DNA of 55,310 nt from Flavobacteriaceae bacterium. GTDB taxonomy: Bacteria; Bacteroidota; Bacteroidia; Flavobacteriales; Flavobacteriaceae. Location: the NCBI GenBank assembly GCA_947464335.1, contig CANHWG010000011.1, positions 1 to 55,310 on the forward strand, in the 5' to 3' direction. Both the position numbers and the translations under genes were made by a program. The stretch's first letter is position 1, and every line of letters starts with the position of its first letter. Of the stretch, positions 17,828-27,528 are shown one piece after another. Under the pieces are notes generated by a model. That model searched no databases, was not told the origin of the DNA, and saw only the letters and a program-made list of their open reading frames with translations.

Positions 17828-18874
17828 TTACTTTTTTGCTTCAAATCGCTTGATGTCTATTGTTTTATCTAAAGGCTTTTTGTTTTCTATAAAATGATAT
17901 AAATCAATTGCCATGGAAGGAGCTAGCATCACCCCACGAGTACCAAGCCCATTTAATAGATGAATATTTTTATGCTTTGGATGAGTTCCGAGTAAAGGCC
18001 TTCTGTCTTTTACCGTAGGTCTAACACCAGCAGAATGTTCTATGATTTCATAATCACATGTTATAATCTCATTTAACTTTCCTATCAATTCATTTTTTCC
18101 GTTTTCGGTTGGTTGATTGGTTTTATCATCCCAATGGTAAGTCGCACCAATTTTAAATAGATTATTCCCTAACGGAATTATAAATATGCTGGTATTTACA
18201 ATTACGTTTAAATCTAAATTTGGAGCTTTAATGATAAATAATTCTCCTTTAGTACCGTCGAGTGGTAAATAATTAAAAAACGGATTAGAATGCAATCCAA
18301 ATCCTTCTGCAAACAAAATATGATTTGCTTTAAGATTTTCATATTGTATATGGTTGTCATGAAATTGTATCTTATGATAGTCGAAAGTATTTTCATATAA
18401 CCTATTATTCTTTTTCAAATACAGATGATAGTAGTGTAGTAATTTTTTAGTATCAACATATCCTGATTGTAAAACTTCTCCATATCCAAATGGAGCATTA
18501 ATTCCGTTATATTTTGTATGGATAATTTTTGTAGAGAGAAAAGGGGCAAGTAAAGGTTTATCAGAAGCAGTAAACCAATTGTTTTGTTCTTCTGCCGAGT
18601 AGAATTTTCTTAAGATTGGGATTTTAAAATCGAGTTTTGTTTGAAGTTTTTGTTCGATTACTCCATAAAAACTATCAGCGATATCTAATTGAAATTTTGC
18701 ATTCCATACTTCACTAAATCTTTTTAAAATTACAGGATTGTATAAGCCACCAGCAATTTTAGTAGAATTTTGAGAATGATTATCAAATAGCATGAAAGAT
18801 TTGTCATTTTGCATAAGTGTTTCTGCAAAGGCTATTCCGGCTAATCCTGATCCAACAATTATATAATCTAGCAT
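17828..18874 (-). CDS. FAD-dependent oxidoreductase (DAO/glycine-oxidase-like)
   Basis: A 348-residue flavoprotein. The N-terminus has the dinucleotide-binding fold MLDYIIVGSGLAGIAFAETL (GxGxxG) with an acidic residue (FDNHSQ) at the end of strand two; the body resembles D-amino-acid oxidases (KIAGGLYNPVILKRF, then GTKGELFIIKAP), and the C-terminal FAD region is GVRPTVKDRRPLLGTHPKHKNIHLLNGLGTRGVMLAPSMA. It likely oxidises an amino acid or amine; the substrate is not evident. It lies downstream of gldN but beyond a terminator, so it is probably its own unit. Confidence 0.85.
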   Translation of the reverse strand: MLDYIIVGSGLAGIAFAETLMQNDKSFMLFDNHSQNSTKIAGGLYNPVILKRFSEVWNAKFQLDIADSFYGVIEQKLQTKLDFKIPILRKFYSAEEQNNWFTASDKPLLAPFLSTKIIHTKYNGINAPFGYGEVLQSGYVDTKKLLHYYHLYLKKNNRLYENTFDYHKIQFHDNHIQYENLKANHILFAEGFGLHSNPFFNYLPLDGTKGELFIIKAPNLDLNVIVNTSIFIIPLGNNLFKIGATYHWDDKTNQPTENGKNELIGKLNEIITCDYEIIEHSAGVRPTVKDRRPLLGTHPKHKNIHLLNGLGTRGVMLAPSMAIDLYHFIENKKPLDKTIDIKRFEAKK

Positions 18875-18887
18875 ATTTATAAATTAA

Positions 18888-18916
18888 AAAACTCTCACCA
18901 TAAAGATGAGAGTTTT
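18888..18916 (-). terminator. Intrinsic terminator after gldN
   Basis: A 10-bp perfect stem AAAACTCTCA / TGAGAGTTTT with a 9-base loop, followed on the minus strand by T residues, 23 bases after the gldN stop. It closes the gldKLMN operon. Confidence 0.9.
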
Positions 18917-18938
18917 ATATTGTATAATGAAATATCTT

Positions 18939-19853
18939 TTAGTAATTCCACATATCAGACTCAAAACTACGAATCTTCTCTTTGACTCTTTCAGACTCTA
19001 AAAGTTGATTCTGAGAGTTGTCTTTCATGTATTGCTGAATTTCTCTATCACCATATACGTTTTCTTCTTTATATATCTCACCGTTAAACCTTCGGGAGTT
19101 TAATAAGTGGTCAAACGTTATTGGCATAGCAGAGTTCTTATCATTAAAAGCTTTTGATTCATGCAATATATCTCTAACTGCTGGGAAATAAACCCAAAAT
19201 AAATCGATTACATCTGCGTTATCGTTTCCTGCATCTCTAGCTTCTGGTGTAACTGGACATAAAGCAATTAGTCTGTATTTTAACTCACCTTGACGTTTGT
19301 CAAAATACCAATAACCTTTTATTTTGTAACCAGAAATATAACTTGCGTCCAACTCTTTTTTATTAATGTATTGTGGATCTAAAACTTTTTTACCAGATTT
19401 ATACTCATCATAATAATTATTGATTTCGTCTTTTCCGGTATCAGTTGTGTCGATATAGGTAAAAGAAGAAGCCATATCTTTAAAAGTTTTTTTGGTATTG
19501 AAATAATCATCACCATACACTTCTGTTATTTTACCATTTTTAATATTCTTAACCAGAACATCAAATAAAGCTCTTCTTTCTTTGCCAACAAAAGCAGTAT
19601 CAATAGGGTAATATAATGGAAAATTAATTCTCTCATCAATATCGATAAATTCCCATATAGTTTTACCCATTAAAACATCTCTGTCGTGAACATAACCATA
19701 AGCTAATGGCTTATCATTATCAGAAATCAACTGGGCTGGGGTTTTCTTTCCAATCTCATCTGGAGTTTTGGAATTCAACAAGTTTGACTGAGCAAAAGTG
19801 CAAGCGCTTATTGCAACTGCAAAAACTACTGACAAAAGATTTTTAATTTTCAT
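18939..19853 (-). CDS. gldN: Gliding motility / T9SS protein GldN
   Basis: A 304-residue exported protein (signal peptide to about residue 21, ACTFAQ). GldN (PorN) binds GldK in the periplasmic ring of the type IX secretion system. Seen: KPLAYGYVHDRDVLMGKTIWEFIDIDERINFPLYYP and the conserved FWVYFPAVRDILHESKAFN, both typical. Last gene of gldK-L-M-N; 50 bases after gldM. Confidence 0.96.
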   Translation of the reverse strand: MKIKNLLSVVFAVAISACTFAQSNLLNSKTPDEIGKKTPAQLISDNDKPLAYGYVHDRDVLMGKTIWEFIDIDERINFPLYYPIDTAFVGKERRALFDVLVKNIKNGKITEVYGDDYFNTKKTFKDMASSFTYIDTTDTGKDEINNYYDEYKSGKKVLDPQYINKKELDASYISGYKIKGYWYFDKRQGELKYRLIALCPVTPEARDAGNDNADVIDLFWVYFPAVRDILHESKAFNDKNSAMPITFDHLLNSRRFNGEIYKEENVYGDREIQQYMKDNSQNQLLESERVKEKIRSFESDMWNY

Positions 19854-19903
19854 AATTATATAATATAAGTTATTTAAGTAGGTTTCTTTTCAACTTAAAT
19901 TAT

Positions 19904-21448
19904 TTATTGTATTTCATAAATAACAGGTGCTGCATCTTTAGGTACTATATTTGCTGAAGTTCCAACAATTTTAGTTTTAATATCAAAAATTGAAATTTGA
20001 TCACCCTTGGTTGCTCTCGCTAATGCTGCTTTGCATTGTGAATTTACTCTGTCACCACTAACAATAATAGCTGCTTGTCCTGGAACTTTAAAGCTAAAGC
20101 GTGTTACTTGGAAATTCAAGTCATATAGGAAGTCCTGTAAAACAGCTGAAATTTGTGAAACCTCTAAACGAGATTTAGCTCCTTTTTGTACTCCAGTAAC
20201 TCCGCCTATTGCACCTGCTGGTGCTGGAATATTTTTAATTCTAAATACCTTCTTATCAGATACTGATTTGCCATCTGCCATTTTTCCTGTAGCTGTTACA
20301 ACTACTTCCGTACCAGAACCTGGATTTAAGTTATATTTACCTTTACCTGCAGAAGTTAATCCTGTTGCAGAAGCAGTAACATCACTTTCTGGAATACCAG
20401 CAAACGAAATAGTCATTGGGTTTGGTAAACCTCTGTATACTACGTTCATTTTATCGGCAGAAATATTTGCAGAATTAGGACGAGGAACCACAACGTATTT
20501 ACCTTCAAATTTCAAAGGCACTGGTTTTCCGTCTTCCATAAAAGAGAAAGTACCATTAATAGTTTTTTCTCCAACTCCACCAGCGGTCATTGAGATAATA
20601 GCTTGTCCGTTTTCGATTTTACCTGGTCCAGAGAAACTTGTCGGTACTGTATTAGCGTCGTATTTACCTAATACTACTTTTCCTTTAACCGTTTCACCTT
20701 CAAAGAACACATTTTTTTCTAAAACAACCATTGCTTGGAAGTTTTTCAAAGAAGCTGCTTGAGCAATTGTATTACCGATTAATGCATTATAAATATCTTG
20801 CTCAGTTTGCTCAACATCATTTTGCATACTCGTTAATTTTGCAATTGATGCAACAGCAGGGAAACCTTCAAAATGATAATTTAAATATCTTTTAGAAACA
20901 CCTTCATTGTCTTTAATGTTATCTAAATTAAATTTACTTTTAACATTATTAATGATTGGCTGATATTTAACATCATTACCAAATACCGCAATAACATCTT
21001 TTTTATATTTTTCAATTTTAGCGATAATTTCGTCTCCTTTTTTAGAATATTTATCACCTTCAAACCAATTTTCATCTATGAATCCACCTTTGTCCATAGC
21101 TTCATAAGGTAATTTTCCAGTTTTCTCATCTCTTTCAAATTCTTTAGAAACATCTGCTTTCAAAGTTCCTAAATACGTGTAAAGTTCTTTCGAGATTTGT
21201 TGAACTTGGTTAGCTTTGTCTAAAGGTCCTTTAAAACGAGTTGGGTCATCTTCCGCTTTTTGCTCTAAAGTTCCTAATAAACTTTTATTGTATTCTTCTG
21301 AAAATTTATTTACGCCTTCAAATTTTTCGTTCATCAAACCAAAAGCGGTTAATACTTCTTTTGACATGTTTAATGCCAACATTGCGATGAAAACCAGGTA
21401 CATCAGGTTAATCATCTTCTGTCTAGGGGTTAATTTTCCTCCTGCCAT
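19904..21448 (-). CDS. gldM: Gliding motility / T9SS motor protein GldM
   Basis: A 514-residue protein with a single N-terminal membrane helix (RQKMINLMYLVFIAMLALNMS) that enters the GldL helices, then a long periplasmic part with four domains. GldL and GldM make the proton-driven rotary motor that powers type IX secretion and gliding. Seen: TPRQKMINLMYLVFIAMLALN, the near-universal GldM opening, then four beta-rich domains ending with RFSFKVPGQAAIIVSGDRVN. Length is usual. Confidence 0.97.
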   Translation of the reverse strand: MAGGKLTPRQKMINLMYLVFIAMLALNMSKEVLTAFGLMNEKFEGVNKFSEEYNKSLLGTLEQKAEDDPTRFKGPLDKANQVQQISKELYTYLGTLKADVSKEFERDEKTGKLPYEAMDKGGFIDENWFEGDKYSKKGDEIIAKIEKYKKDVIAVFGNDVKYQPIINNVKSKFNLDNIKDNEGVSKRYLNYHFEGFPAVASIAKLTSMQNDVEQTEQDIYNALIGNTIAQAASLKNFQAMVVLEKNVFFEGETVKGKVVLGKYDANTVPTSFSGPGKIENGQAIISMTAGGVGEKTINGTFSFMEDGKPVPLKFEGKYVVVPRPNSANISADKMNVVYRGLPNPMTISFAGIPESDVTASATGLTSAGKGKYNLNPGSGTEVVVTATGKMADGKSVSDKKVFRIKNIPAPAGAIGGVTGVQKGAKSRLEVSQISAVLQDFLYDLNFQVTRFSFKVPGQAAIIVSGDRVNSQCKAALARATKGDQISIFDIKTKIVGTSANIVPKDAAPVIYEIQ

Positions 21449-21503
21449 TTTTTCTAATTAGTTTAAATTATTATTTTGTTAAAATAGATAGTTATAAAAC
21501 TAA

Positions 21504-22136
21504 TTATCCTTTGTTACTCATTGCAGAAAGCATTCCACCATAAACATTATTCAATGTAGAAAGGTTAGAAGTTAAGCTTTGCATTTGATCTTTTAATTTT
21601 AAATTATTTTCTGCAACTTCATTATTAATTTGTGCATTTCTCTCTGCACTTTGAAGTTGCGCTTGGTATAAACCATTTAAAGCTTCCATTTGAGCTGCAG
21701 CTTTACCCATTTCTTCAGCATATTTCTTTTGACCTGCCATTGCATCAACAGTTGGAGAAATTGATTTTGCAGCACCTTCAAAGTTTTTTATGCTATTTCC
21801 TAAGCTTGCCATTAATTCACCATCAATTTTAGCTTCTTTTAACATAGAATCTAATTTTTGAGATAATAAACCTTGTGCGTCTTTTGGATCTTCTTTTTTG
21901 TCTTTTGCTTTAGCTTCGCCTCCAGCTAATTCTGGATAAACCAATGACCAATCTAATTCATTATCTACCGGATCAAAAGCAGATAAACCAAAGATCAACG
22001 CTTCTACAGATAGACCTATGATAAGCATTAAACTTGCCCCAGTCCAGTGCTGAATTTTAAATAATGCTCCAACGATTACAACAGCCGCTCCCATACCGTA
22101 AGCGAAATTCATAGTTTTTTTGCTTAATAATGCCAT
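21504..22136 (-). CDS. gldL: Gliding motility / T9SS motor protein GldL
   Basis: A 210-residue inner-membrane protein with two membrane helices (about 12-27 and 33-50) and a cytoplasmic coiled-coil-like tail. The first helix region, MNFAYGMGAAVVIVGALFKIQHWTGASLMLIIGLSVEALIF, is the conserved GldL motif including the Lys and His-Trp of the motor. Partner of GldM; 49 bases after gldK, 55 before gldM. Confidence 0.97.
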   Translation of the reverse strand: MALLSKKTMNFAYGMGAAVVIVGALFKIQHWTGASLMLIIGLSVEALIFGLSAFDPVDNELDWSLVYPELAGGEAKAKDKKEDPKDAQGLLSQKLDSMLKEAKIDGELMASLGNSIKNFEGAAKSISPTVDAMAGQKKYAEEMGKAAAQMEALNGLYQAQLQSAERNAQINNEVAENNLKLKDQMQSLTSNLSTLNNVYGGMLSAMSNKG

Positions 22137-22185
22137 AATAATAAAATTTTAGTTAGTTTAGTTAATGTATTTAAGTTAGTTTAAT

Positions 22186-23595
22186 TTATTTTTTAGGTGC
22201 AGCGTTCTTAGTTACTTTTGTTCCCATATAATCTTGAACGGTACGGAAACCTATGTAACTTCTTGCTGAATCTGCGTATTCAAAATCTCTAGTGCCTACT
22301 TGTAAGAAGTAAGCCACGTCTTTCCATGATCCTCCACGAACTGCTTTTCTCATATTCTTAAGATCGGAAACGTTTGGATTTATGGATGAAACATATTCAT
22401 AAGCTGCAGCGTCATAAGAAGAGTCCGTCCATTCTGCTACGTTACCAGCCATATTGTATAAATTAAATCCATTTGGTTCGTATGATTTAGCCTCAACAGT
22501 ATATAAAGCTTGATCCGCAGCATAATCTCCTCTGTTAGGTTTGAAATTCGCTAAGAAACAACCTCTGTCATTTTTAGCATATGGACCACCCCAAGGAAAC
22601 GTTCCTGATTCTAATCCACCTCTTGCAGCATACTCCCATTCGGATTCAATAGGAAGTCGGAATGAGTTGATTAAATCACGCCCTTTTTTCTTAGATTTGA
22701 TGTAAGAATTTTTGTTTAATGTTCTCCAAGCACAAAATGCTTTGGCTTGTTTCCAGCTAACCCCAACTACAGGATATTGTGCATAGGCTTGGTGCCAGAA
22801 ATAATCATTATGCATTGGCTCATTATAAGAATAAGCAAAATCTTTAATCCATACAGTTGTATCAGGGTAAACCGCTTGTTGTTCCGTTCTGATGAAAGAA
22901 CTTCTTTTTCCAACTTTAGCTTTAGCTGCAGCTTGTATATCCATCCAAGAATATCTAAATTTTAATTTTTTAACGTCAATTGTTCTTAAACCATTGAAAG
23001 ATTCTGCAATTGGTAAATACATAGTATCCATAACTTCAGTATAGTATTCATCTGGATATTTTTTTGTGTCTTTAATAAGTTTTATTTTCTTATTCAATCT
23101 TCGGCCAGCATAAGGATCATCATCGGTACCAACGCTATAATAATTTTCATACATGTATTTGTCGTATGGTGTCATTTTTGCAGGATCTGTATCGTTGAAA
23201 GCAAACTCTCCAATGCTTCCGCCTTTTCCGCCGCCTTTTCCACCTTTTCCAGTAGAAGTTTGCCCTACCTCGTCAGCAAGTATTGCTAAACGAACTCTAA
23301 TTGTTGAGTCTTTTACCCATTCTACAAATTGACGGTACTCACTATTGGTTATTTCCGTTTCATCCATATAGAATGATCTAACGGTTACCGTTTTTGTTGG
23401 TGAGTCTTGCATATTTGCTGGGTCATCGTCAGATTTACCCATAATGAATGCACCGCCAGGTATTAAAGTCATACCAAATGGCTTTTCAGGGTGCCATTTT
23501 TTACCTTTAACTCCTACCAATTCACCTTTATCGCTAGATCCACCACAACTGGTTAATAAAGCTAAAAATGACGCAAATGTTATGAACTTCTTCAT
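22186..23595 (-). CDS. gldK: Gliding motility / T9SS lipoprotein GldK
   Basis: A 469-residue outer-membrane lipoprotein (lipobox LLTSCGG) with a formylglycine-generating-enzyme/sulfatase-modifying fold, forming the periplasmic ring with GldN. Seen: GMTLIPGGAFIMGKSDDD, the FYMDETEITNSEYRQFVEWV segment, ESEWEYAARGG, and YNMAGNVAEWTDSSYD to VRGGSWKD. An unusual Gly/Lys-rich run (GKGGKGGGKGGS, near residue 115) interrupts the fold and looks like an expanded loop. First gene of the operon, with a 253-base upstream region carrying palindromes (23755-23790). Confidence 0.96.
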   Translation of the reverse strand: MKKFITFASFLALLTSCGGSSDKGELVGVKGKKWHPEKPFGMTLIPGGAFIMGKSDDDPANMQDSPTKTVTVRSFYMDETEITNSEYRQFVEWVKDSTIRVRLAILADEVGQTSTGKGGKGGGKGGSIGEFAFNDTDPAKMTPYDKYMYENYYSVGTDDDPYAGRRLNKKIKLIKDTKKYPDEYYTEVMDTMYLPIAESFNGLRTIDVKKLKFRYSWMDIQAAAKAKVGKRSSFIRTEQQAVYPDTTVWIKDFAYSYNEPMHNDYFWHQAYAQYPVVGVSWKQAKAFCAWRTLNKNSYIKSKKKGRDLINSFRLPIESEWEYAARGGLESGTFPWGGPYAKNDRGCFLANFKPNRGDYAADQALYTVEAKSYEPNGFNLYNMAGNVAEWTDSSYDAAAYEYVSSINPNVSDLKNMRKAVRGGSWKDVAYFLQVGTRDFEYADSARSYIGFRTVQDYMGTKVTKNAAPKK

Positions 23596-23754
23596 ATGTT
23601 TATTTTGGGGTTAATTTGAACAAATTTTTAAGGGCGTAAACCTATTTATTATTTTTTAAAAAAGCAATTAATTACTATTAAATTTATTTTCTAAAATCTT
23701 TCATTACATAAATTCACATTTCAAAAATAGAATTTAAGTTTAAATAAAAAAAAT

Positions 23755-23790
23755 ATTTTATCGATAAAATACATTTTTTAACGATAAAAT
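23755..23790. promoter_or_regulatory. Tandem palindrome upstream of gldK
   Basis: A perfect 16-bp palindrome ATTTTATCGATAAAAT (23755-23770), two bases, then an imperfect copy ATTTTTTAACGATAAAAT (23773-23790) with the same right half CGATAAAAT. It lies 160-195 bases upstream of gldK in a gene-free stretch. It looks like a binding site for a dimeric regulator, or could be chance in very AT-rich DNA. No recognisable TAnnTTTG promoter was found between it and gldK. Confidence 0.45.
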
Positions 23791-23848
23791 GCCTAATATA
23801 CGTTTATTTGTAAGTTTATTACGATGAATAACATAAAAACACTTATTG

Positions 23849-25003
23849 TTAAATATTATTTTTCCGTTGCGCTTTCCACCATCTTTCAGGTATTTCATTA
23901 TTACACGCAGCTAAATATTCTTCCTGTGAACAAGGTAATAACGTATTTTTTTTAAGTTTATTGTGCTTGCCAACAAAATAGTTTATTTCGATCCACCATC
24001 TTCCGGTTTTATTACTTTTATAGAAGATTAATTCTTCGGTTTCCAAAGGTACAATATACTTTAAATAATTTTCTTTTGTTCCAAATGGATATTCATTAGA
24101 GCGATAATTAACTCCTTCTATAAAATACCAAATTATTTGAGCTATTAAAACAGACTCTTCTGAGGTGTCGTTATGGTTAAAAATCCCAAAGGAACTAACC
24201 TTATCACTTATGCCAGAATATCTTGACAAACTACATATTTCTTTACCGTCAAAACCATTAGGCGTAAATTTAATAAAATTTCCTGAATATGAAGACATTA
24301 CCGCATTTAAATCGATGCTAACGATATCTGCATCTCGAAATGTTGGTTCCGCTAATTCTATATTGTTAGAAATTTCTCCCAATCGGTAAGCGTCAAAATA
24401 TAATTTTTCAATTAAATCAATTTCTTCTTGAGAGTTATAGTAGGTTTGATAGCCGATATTGCTGAAATTAAAAAGGTTATTAGGTTCATCCAAAATAATT
24501 TTTGATAAGTATGATTTTGTTGAAATGCCTTCTTCTTGTTTGCCAATATCAAACTTACTATCTATCGATACTAAGTTTACCATTTGTTCTTGATTATCAT
24601 AAGCTCTATAAAGAGGATATGTCAAATCTTGTGAACCTCCTATAATGATAGGTATAATTCCTTTTTTTATAAGTTTGGAAGCTACTTTTTGTACAGCAAA
24701 ATAGGTGTCGTCTACTGAGTTACCAGCAATTATATCTCCTAAATCGGCAATAGAGCTTTGCCAATTACCAGGAAACAAACCATAAAGTTCTTTTCTAAGT
24801 GAAACTAGATTGATTTCTTTATCTAAAAAATTTTCAGCACTCCGATTTTCTAGCACTCCAATAATGGCAATTTTTATTTTTTCAATATCTGGAAAATCAT
24901 TATCTGTATGAAAAGCTACTTTGCTTCCTAAATGTTGTGTTGATAATCCGTTAACGAATTGAATTATTTCATGACCTACTGGTGATAGAAAATCAAATTC
25001 CAT
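23849..25003 (-). CDS. Arginase-fold protein with lost metal ligands
   Basis: A 384-residue protein of the arginase / formimidoylglutamase superfamily. The three metal-binding motifs are present in outline but altered: GGDHS is GGSQD (Gln125 for the His ligand), DAHxD is DSKFD (Asp148, Lys150, Asp152; Lys for His), and SxDxDxxDP is SIDLNAVMS (Asp231 kept, Asn233 for the second Asp). At least three of six Mn ligands are missing, so hydrolase activity is unlikely. It starts three bases after the topA stop, so is co-transcribed with it, and lies directly upstream of gldK. A structural or regulatory role near T9SS is tempting but unproven. Automatic annotation as formimidoylglutamase would be misleading. 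Confidence 0.8.
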   Translation of the reverse strand: MEFDFLSPVGHEIIQFVNGLSTQHLGSKVAFHTDNDFPDIEKIKIAIIGVLENRSAENFLDKEINLVSLRKELYGLFPGNWQSSIADLGDIIAGNSVDDTYFAVQKVASKLIKKGIIPIIIGGSQDLTYPLYRAYDNQEQMVNLVSIDSKFDIGKQEEGISTKSYLSKIILDEPNNLFNFSNIGYQTYYNSQEEIDLIEKLYFDAYRLGEISNNIELAEPTFRDADIVSIDLNAVMSSYSGNFIKFTPNGFDGKEICSLSRYSGISDKVSSFGIFNHNDTSEESVLIAQIIWYFIEGVNYRSNEYPFGTKENYLKYIVPLETEELIFYKSNKTGRWWIEINYFVGKHNKLKKNTLLPCSQEEYLAACNNEIPERWWKAQRKNNI

Positions 25004-25006
25004 AGT

Positions 25007-27508
25007 TTATTTCTTTTTTGCAGGAGTTTTCTTTGTAGTTGTTTTTTTAGCTACAGATTTTTTTTCTGGAGTTTTAGCAGCAATCATTTCTTTTACTTGT
25101 TCCAGTGTCAATTGTGAAGCATCAATATCTTTATTCAATTCGATTTTGATTTTACCTTTTGTAATTACTGATTTTCCCCATCGGGCTTTTTCAACTAAAA
25201 TTCCCTCTTCTTTCCAGTCATGAACTACCTTGTCGATGTTCTTTTGTAATTTTTCCTCAATAAGTTCTGTAATTTCGGCTTGGGATAAATTATCAAAATT
25301 GTATTTTTTACTAACATTAATGAAAATGCCATTCCATTTTAAGAATGGACCAAAACGACCAACTCCTTTTTGAACGGGCTCATTTTTATAAGTTGCAATC
25401 GGAGCATCTGCTTGCGCTTTTTCATTAATTAATTCTTGAGCTCTTTCCATTGTTACATCAATTGGATCTTCTCCTTTTGGTAACGATATGAATTGTTTTC
25501 CAAATCGAACATAAGGACCAAAACGACCATTACTAACTTCTACTTCGTCACCTTTATACGTTCCTAACGCTTTTGGTAGTAAAAACAAATTCAATGCTTC
25601 TTCTAGAGTTATACTGCTTATGTTTTGCTCTTGACGCAAGCTTGCAAATTGCTTGTCCTCGTCATCTGCTTCTCCAATTTGTGCTACTGGACCAAATTTT
25701 CCTAAACGGACCAAAACTTGTTTTCCGGTTTTTGGATCTTTACCTAAAATTCTTTCACCGCTTTCTCTTTCAGCAGTATCCTGAACTTGAATTACATTGG
25801 GGTGAAATTTGTCGTAGAACTCCTGCATCATTTTTGACCAATCAATATTGCCTTCGGCAATTTCATCAAAGTCTTGTTCTACTTTGGCTGTAAAATTATA
25901 ATCTAAAATAGCCGAAAAGTTCTTTACTAAAAAGTCGTTTACGATAGTTCCAATATCGGTTGGCACCAATTTTCCTTTATCGGATCCGGTATTTTCTTTT
26001 AGAATTTGTTGCTCAACTTTATTGTTTTTTAAAGTAAGTTGGTTGTACTTTCTTTCTACTCCTTCTAAATTTCCTTTTTCAACATACGTTCTTGCAATTA
26101 TGGTAGAAATAGTAGGAGCATAGGTCGAAGGACGACCAATCCCAAGTTCTTCTAATTTTTTTACCAAAGAAGCTTCGGTATATCTTGAAGCAGGTCTGGT
26201 ATAACGTTCAGTAGCTGTAATGAAGTTGTTTTGTAATTTTTCAGTCACCTTTAATGCTGGTAGCATTCCTTCTTGTTCCTCATCATCTTCGTCATTACCT
26301 TCTAAGTATACTTTTAAAAATCCTTCAAACTTGATTACTTCGCCCGAAGCTTGGAATACTTCAGCGTGATTATTGGCTTCAATTTTTACATTAGTTCTTT
26401 CTAATTCGGCATCACTCATTTGAGATGCCAACGTTCTTTTCCAAATTAAATCATATAAACGCGCTTGGTCTCTTTCAACATTAACGGTGTGGCGTGACAT
26501 ATCCGTAGGACGAATAGCTTCGTGAGCTTCTTGTGCTCCTTTACTTTTTGTATTGAATATTCTAGGTTTTGAAAATTCTTTTCCATATGATTTAGTAATT
26601 TCTGCTTGAGCAGCATCCATAGCTTCTTTAGAAAGGTTCAAACTATCCGTTCTCATATATGTTATCAATCCCGCCTCGTATAAACGTTGTGCAATTTGCA
26701 TCGTAATTCCAACGGGCAAATACAATTTACGCGCAGCTTCTTGTTGCAGTGTAGAAGTAGTAAAGGGTGCAGCAGGCGATTTTTTGGTTGGCTTGGTTTC
26801 TAAGTCGGCTACTTTATAAACAGAACCAATGTTTTTATTTAAAAAATCTTCTGCTTCTTTTTGGGTTGCGAAGTTTTTTGGCAATTTGGCTTTCACAATT
26901 TTTCCGGCTTCATTCGTGAATTCAGCTGTAACAGAATACGATGCAACCGCTTTAAACTCTTGTATTTCTCTTTCGCGCTCCACAATTAATCTAACAGATA
27001 CTGATTGAACTCGACCTGCAGATAATCCGCCTTTAACTTTTTTCCATAATACAGGAGAAAGTTCGTATCCAACTAATCGATCTAATACTCTTCTTGCTTG
27101 TTGTGCATTTACTAAATTATAATCAATTTCTCTTGGATTATCTATGGCTTTGAGAATAGCATTTTTAGTAATTTCATGGAAAACAATACGCTTAGTTTTA
27201 CCTTTTTCTAATTTTAATTCTTCGGCTAAGTGCCAAGAAATAGCTTCTCCTTCTCGATCTTCATCGGAAGCTAACCAAACCATTTCGGCGTTTTTAGCTA
27301 ATCCTTTTAGTTTGGTAACCAAAGCTTTTTTATCTGATGAGACTTCGTATTTTGGTTTGAAACCATTGGAAACATCTACTCCAATTTCTTTTGATGGCAA
27401 GTCTGCTATATGCCCATAGCTCGATTCTACTTGATAATCGGCTCCTAAAAACTTTTCAATGGTTTTTGCCTTTGCAGGTGACTCAACGATAACTAAATTC
27501 TTTGCCAT
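25007..27508 (-). CDS. topA: DNA topoisomerase I
   Basis: An 833-residue type IA topoisomerase that relaxes negative supercoils. Seen: Toprim domain (MAKNLVIVESPAKAKTIEKFLG, WLASDEDREGEAISWHL), active-site Tyr in GLITYMRTDSLN, central fold (GIGRPSTYAPTISTI), C-terminal topo-repeat modules (GRFGPYVRFGKQFISLPKG, GRFGPFLKWNGIFINV) and a lysine-rich tail (KKTTTKKTPAKKK) that probably binds DNA. A good promoter lies upstream at 27529-27557. Followed after 3 bases by the arginase-fold gene. Confidence 0.97.
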   Translation of the reverse strand: MAKNLVIVESPAKAKTIEKFLGADYQVESSYGHIADLPSKEIGVDVSNGFKPKYEVSSDKKALVTKLKGLAKNAEMVWLASDEDREGEAISWHLAEELKLEKGKTKRIVFHEITKNAILKAIDNPREIDYNLVNAQQARRVLDRLVGYELSPVLWKKVKGGLSAGRVQSVSVRLIVEREREIQEFKAVASYSVTAEFTNEAGKIVKAKLPKNFATQKEAEDFLNKNIGSVYKVADLETKPTKKSPAAPFTTSTLQQEAARKLYLPVGITMQIAQRLYEAGLITYMRTDSLNLSKEAMDAAQAEITKSYGKEFSKPRIFNTKSKGAQEAHEAIRPTDMSRHTVNVERDQARLYDLIWKRTLASQMSDAELERTNVKIEANNHAEVFQASGEVIKFEGFLKVYLEGNDEDDEEQEGMLPALKVTEKLQNNFITATERYTRPASRYTEASLVKKLEELGIGRPSTYAPTISTIIARTYVEKGNLEGVERKYNQLTLKNNKVEQQILKENTGSDKGKLVPTDIGTIVNDFLVKNFSAILDYNFTAKVEQDFDEIAEGNIDWSKMMQEFYDKFHPNVIQVQDTAERESGERILGKDPKTGKQVLVRLGKFGPVAQIGEADDEDKQFASLRQEQNISSITLEEALNLFLLPKALGTYKGDEVEVSNGRFGPYVRFGKQFISLPKGEDPIDVTMERAQELINEKAQADAPIATYKNEPVQKGVGRFGPFLKWNGIFINVSKKYNFDNLSQAEITELIEEKLQKNIDKVVHDWKEEGILVEKARWGKSVITKGKIKIELNKDIDASQLTLEQVKEMIAAKTPEKKSVAKKTTTKKTPAKKK

Positions 27509-27528
27509 AACCCAATTGTTTATGTCGG

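Noticed and set aside
20007..20762. 251-codon open frame on the plus strand opposite gldM
   Set aside because: It lies fully inside gldM on the other strand, with no family features; a shadow of the biased codon use of gldM.
23849..25003. Functional formimidoylglutamase or arginase
   Set aside because: Three metal ligands are replaced; overall fold is kept but catalysis is unlikely.
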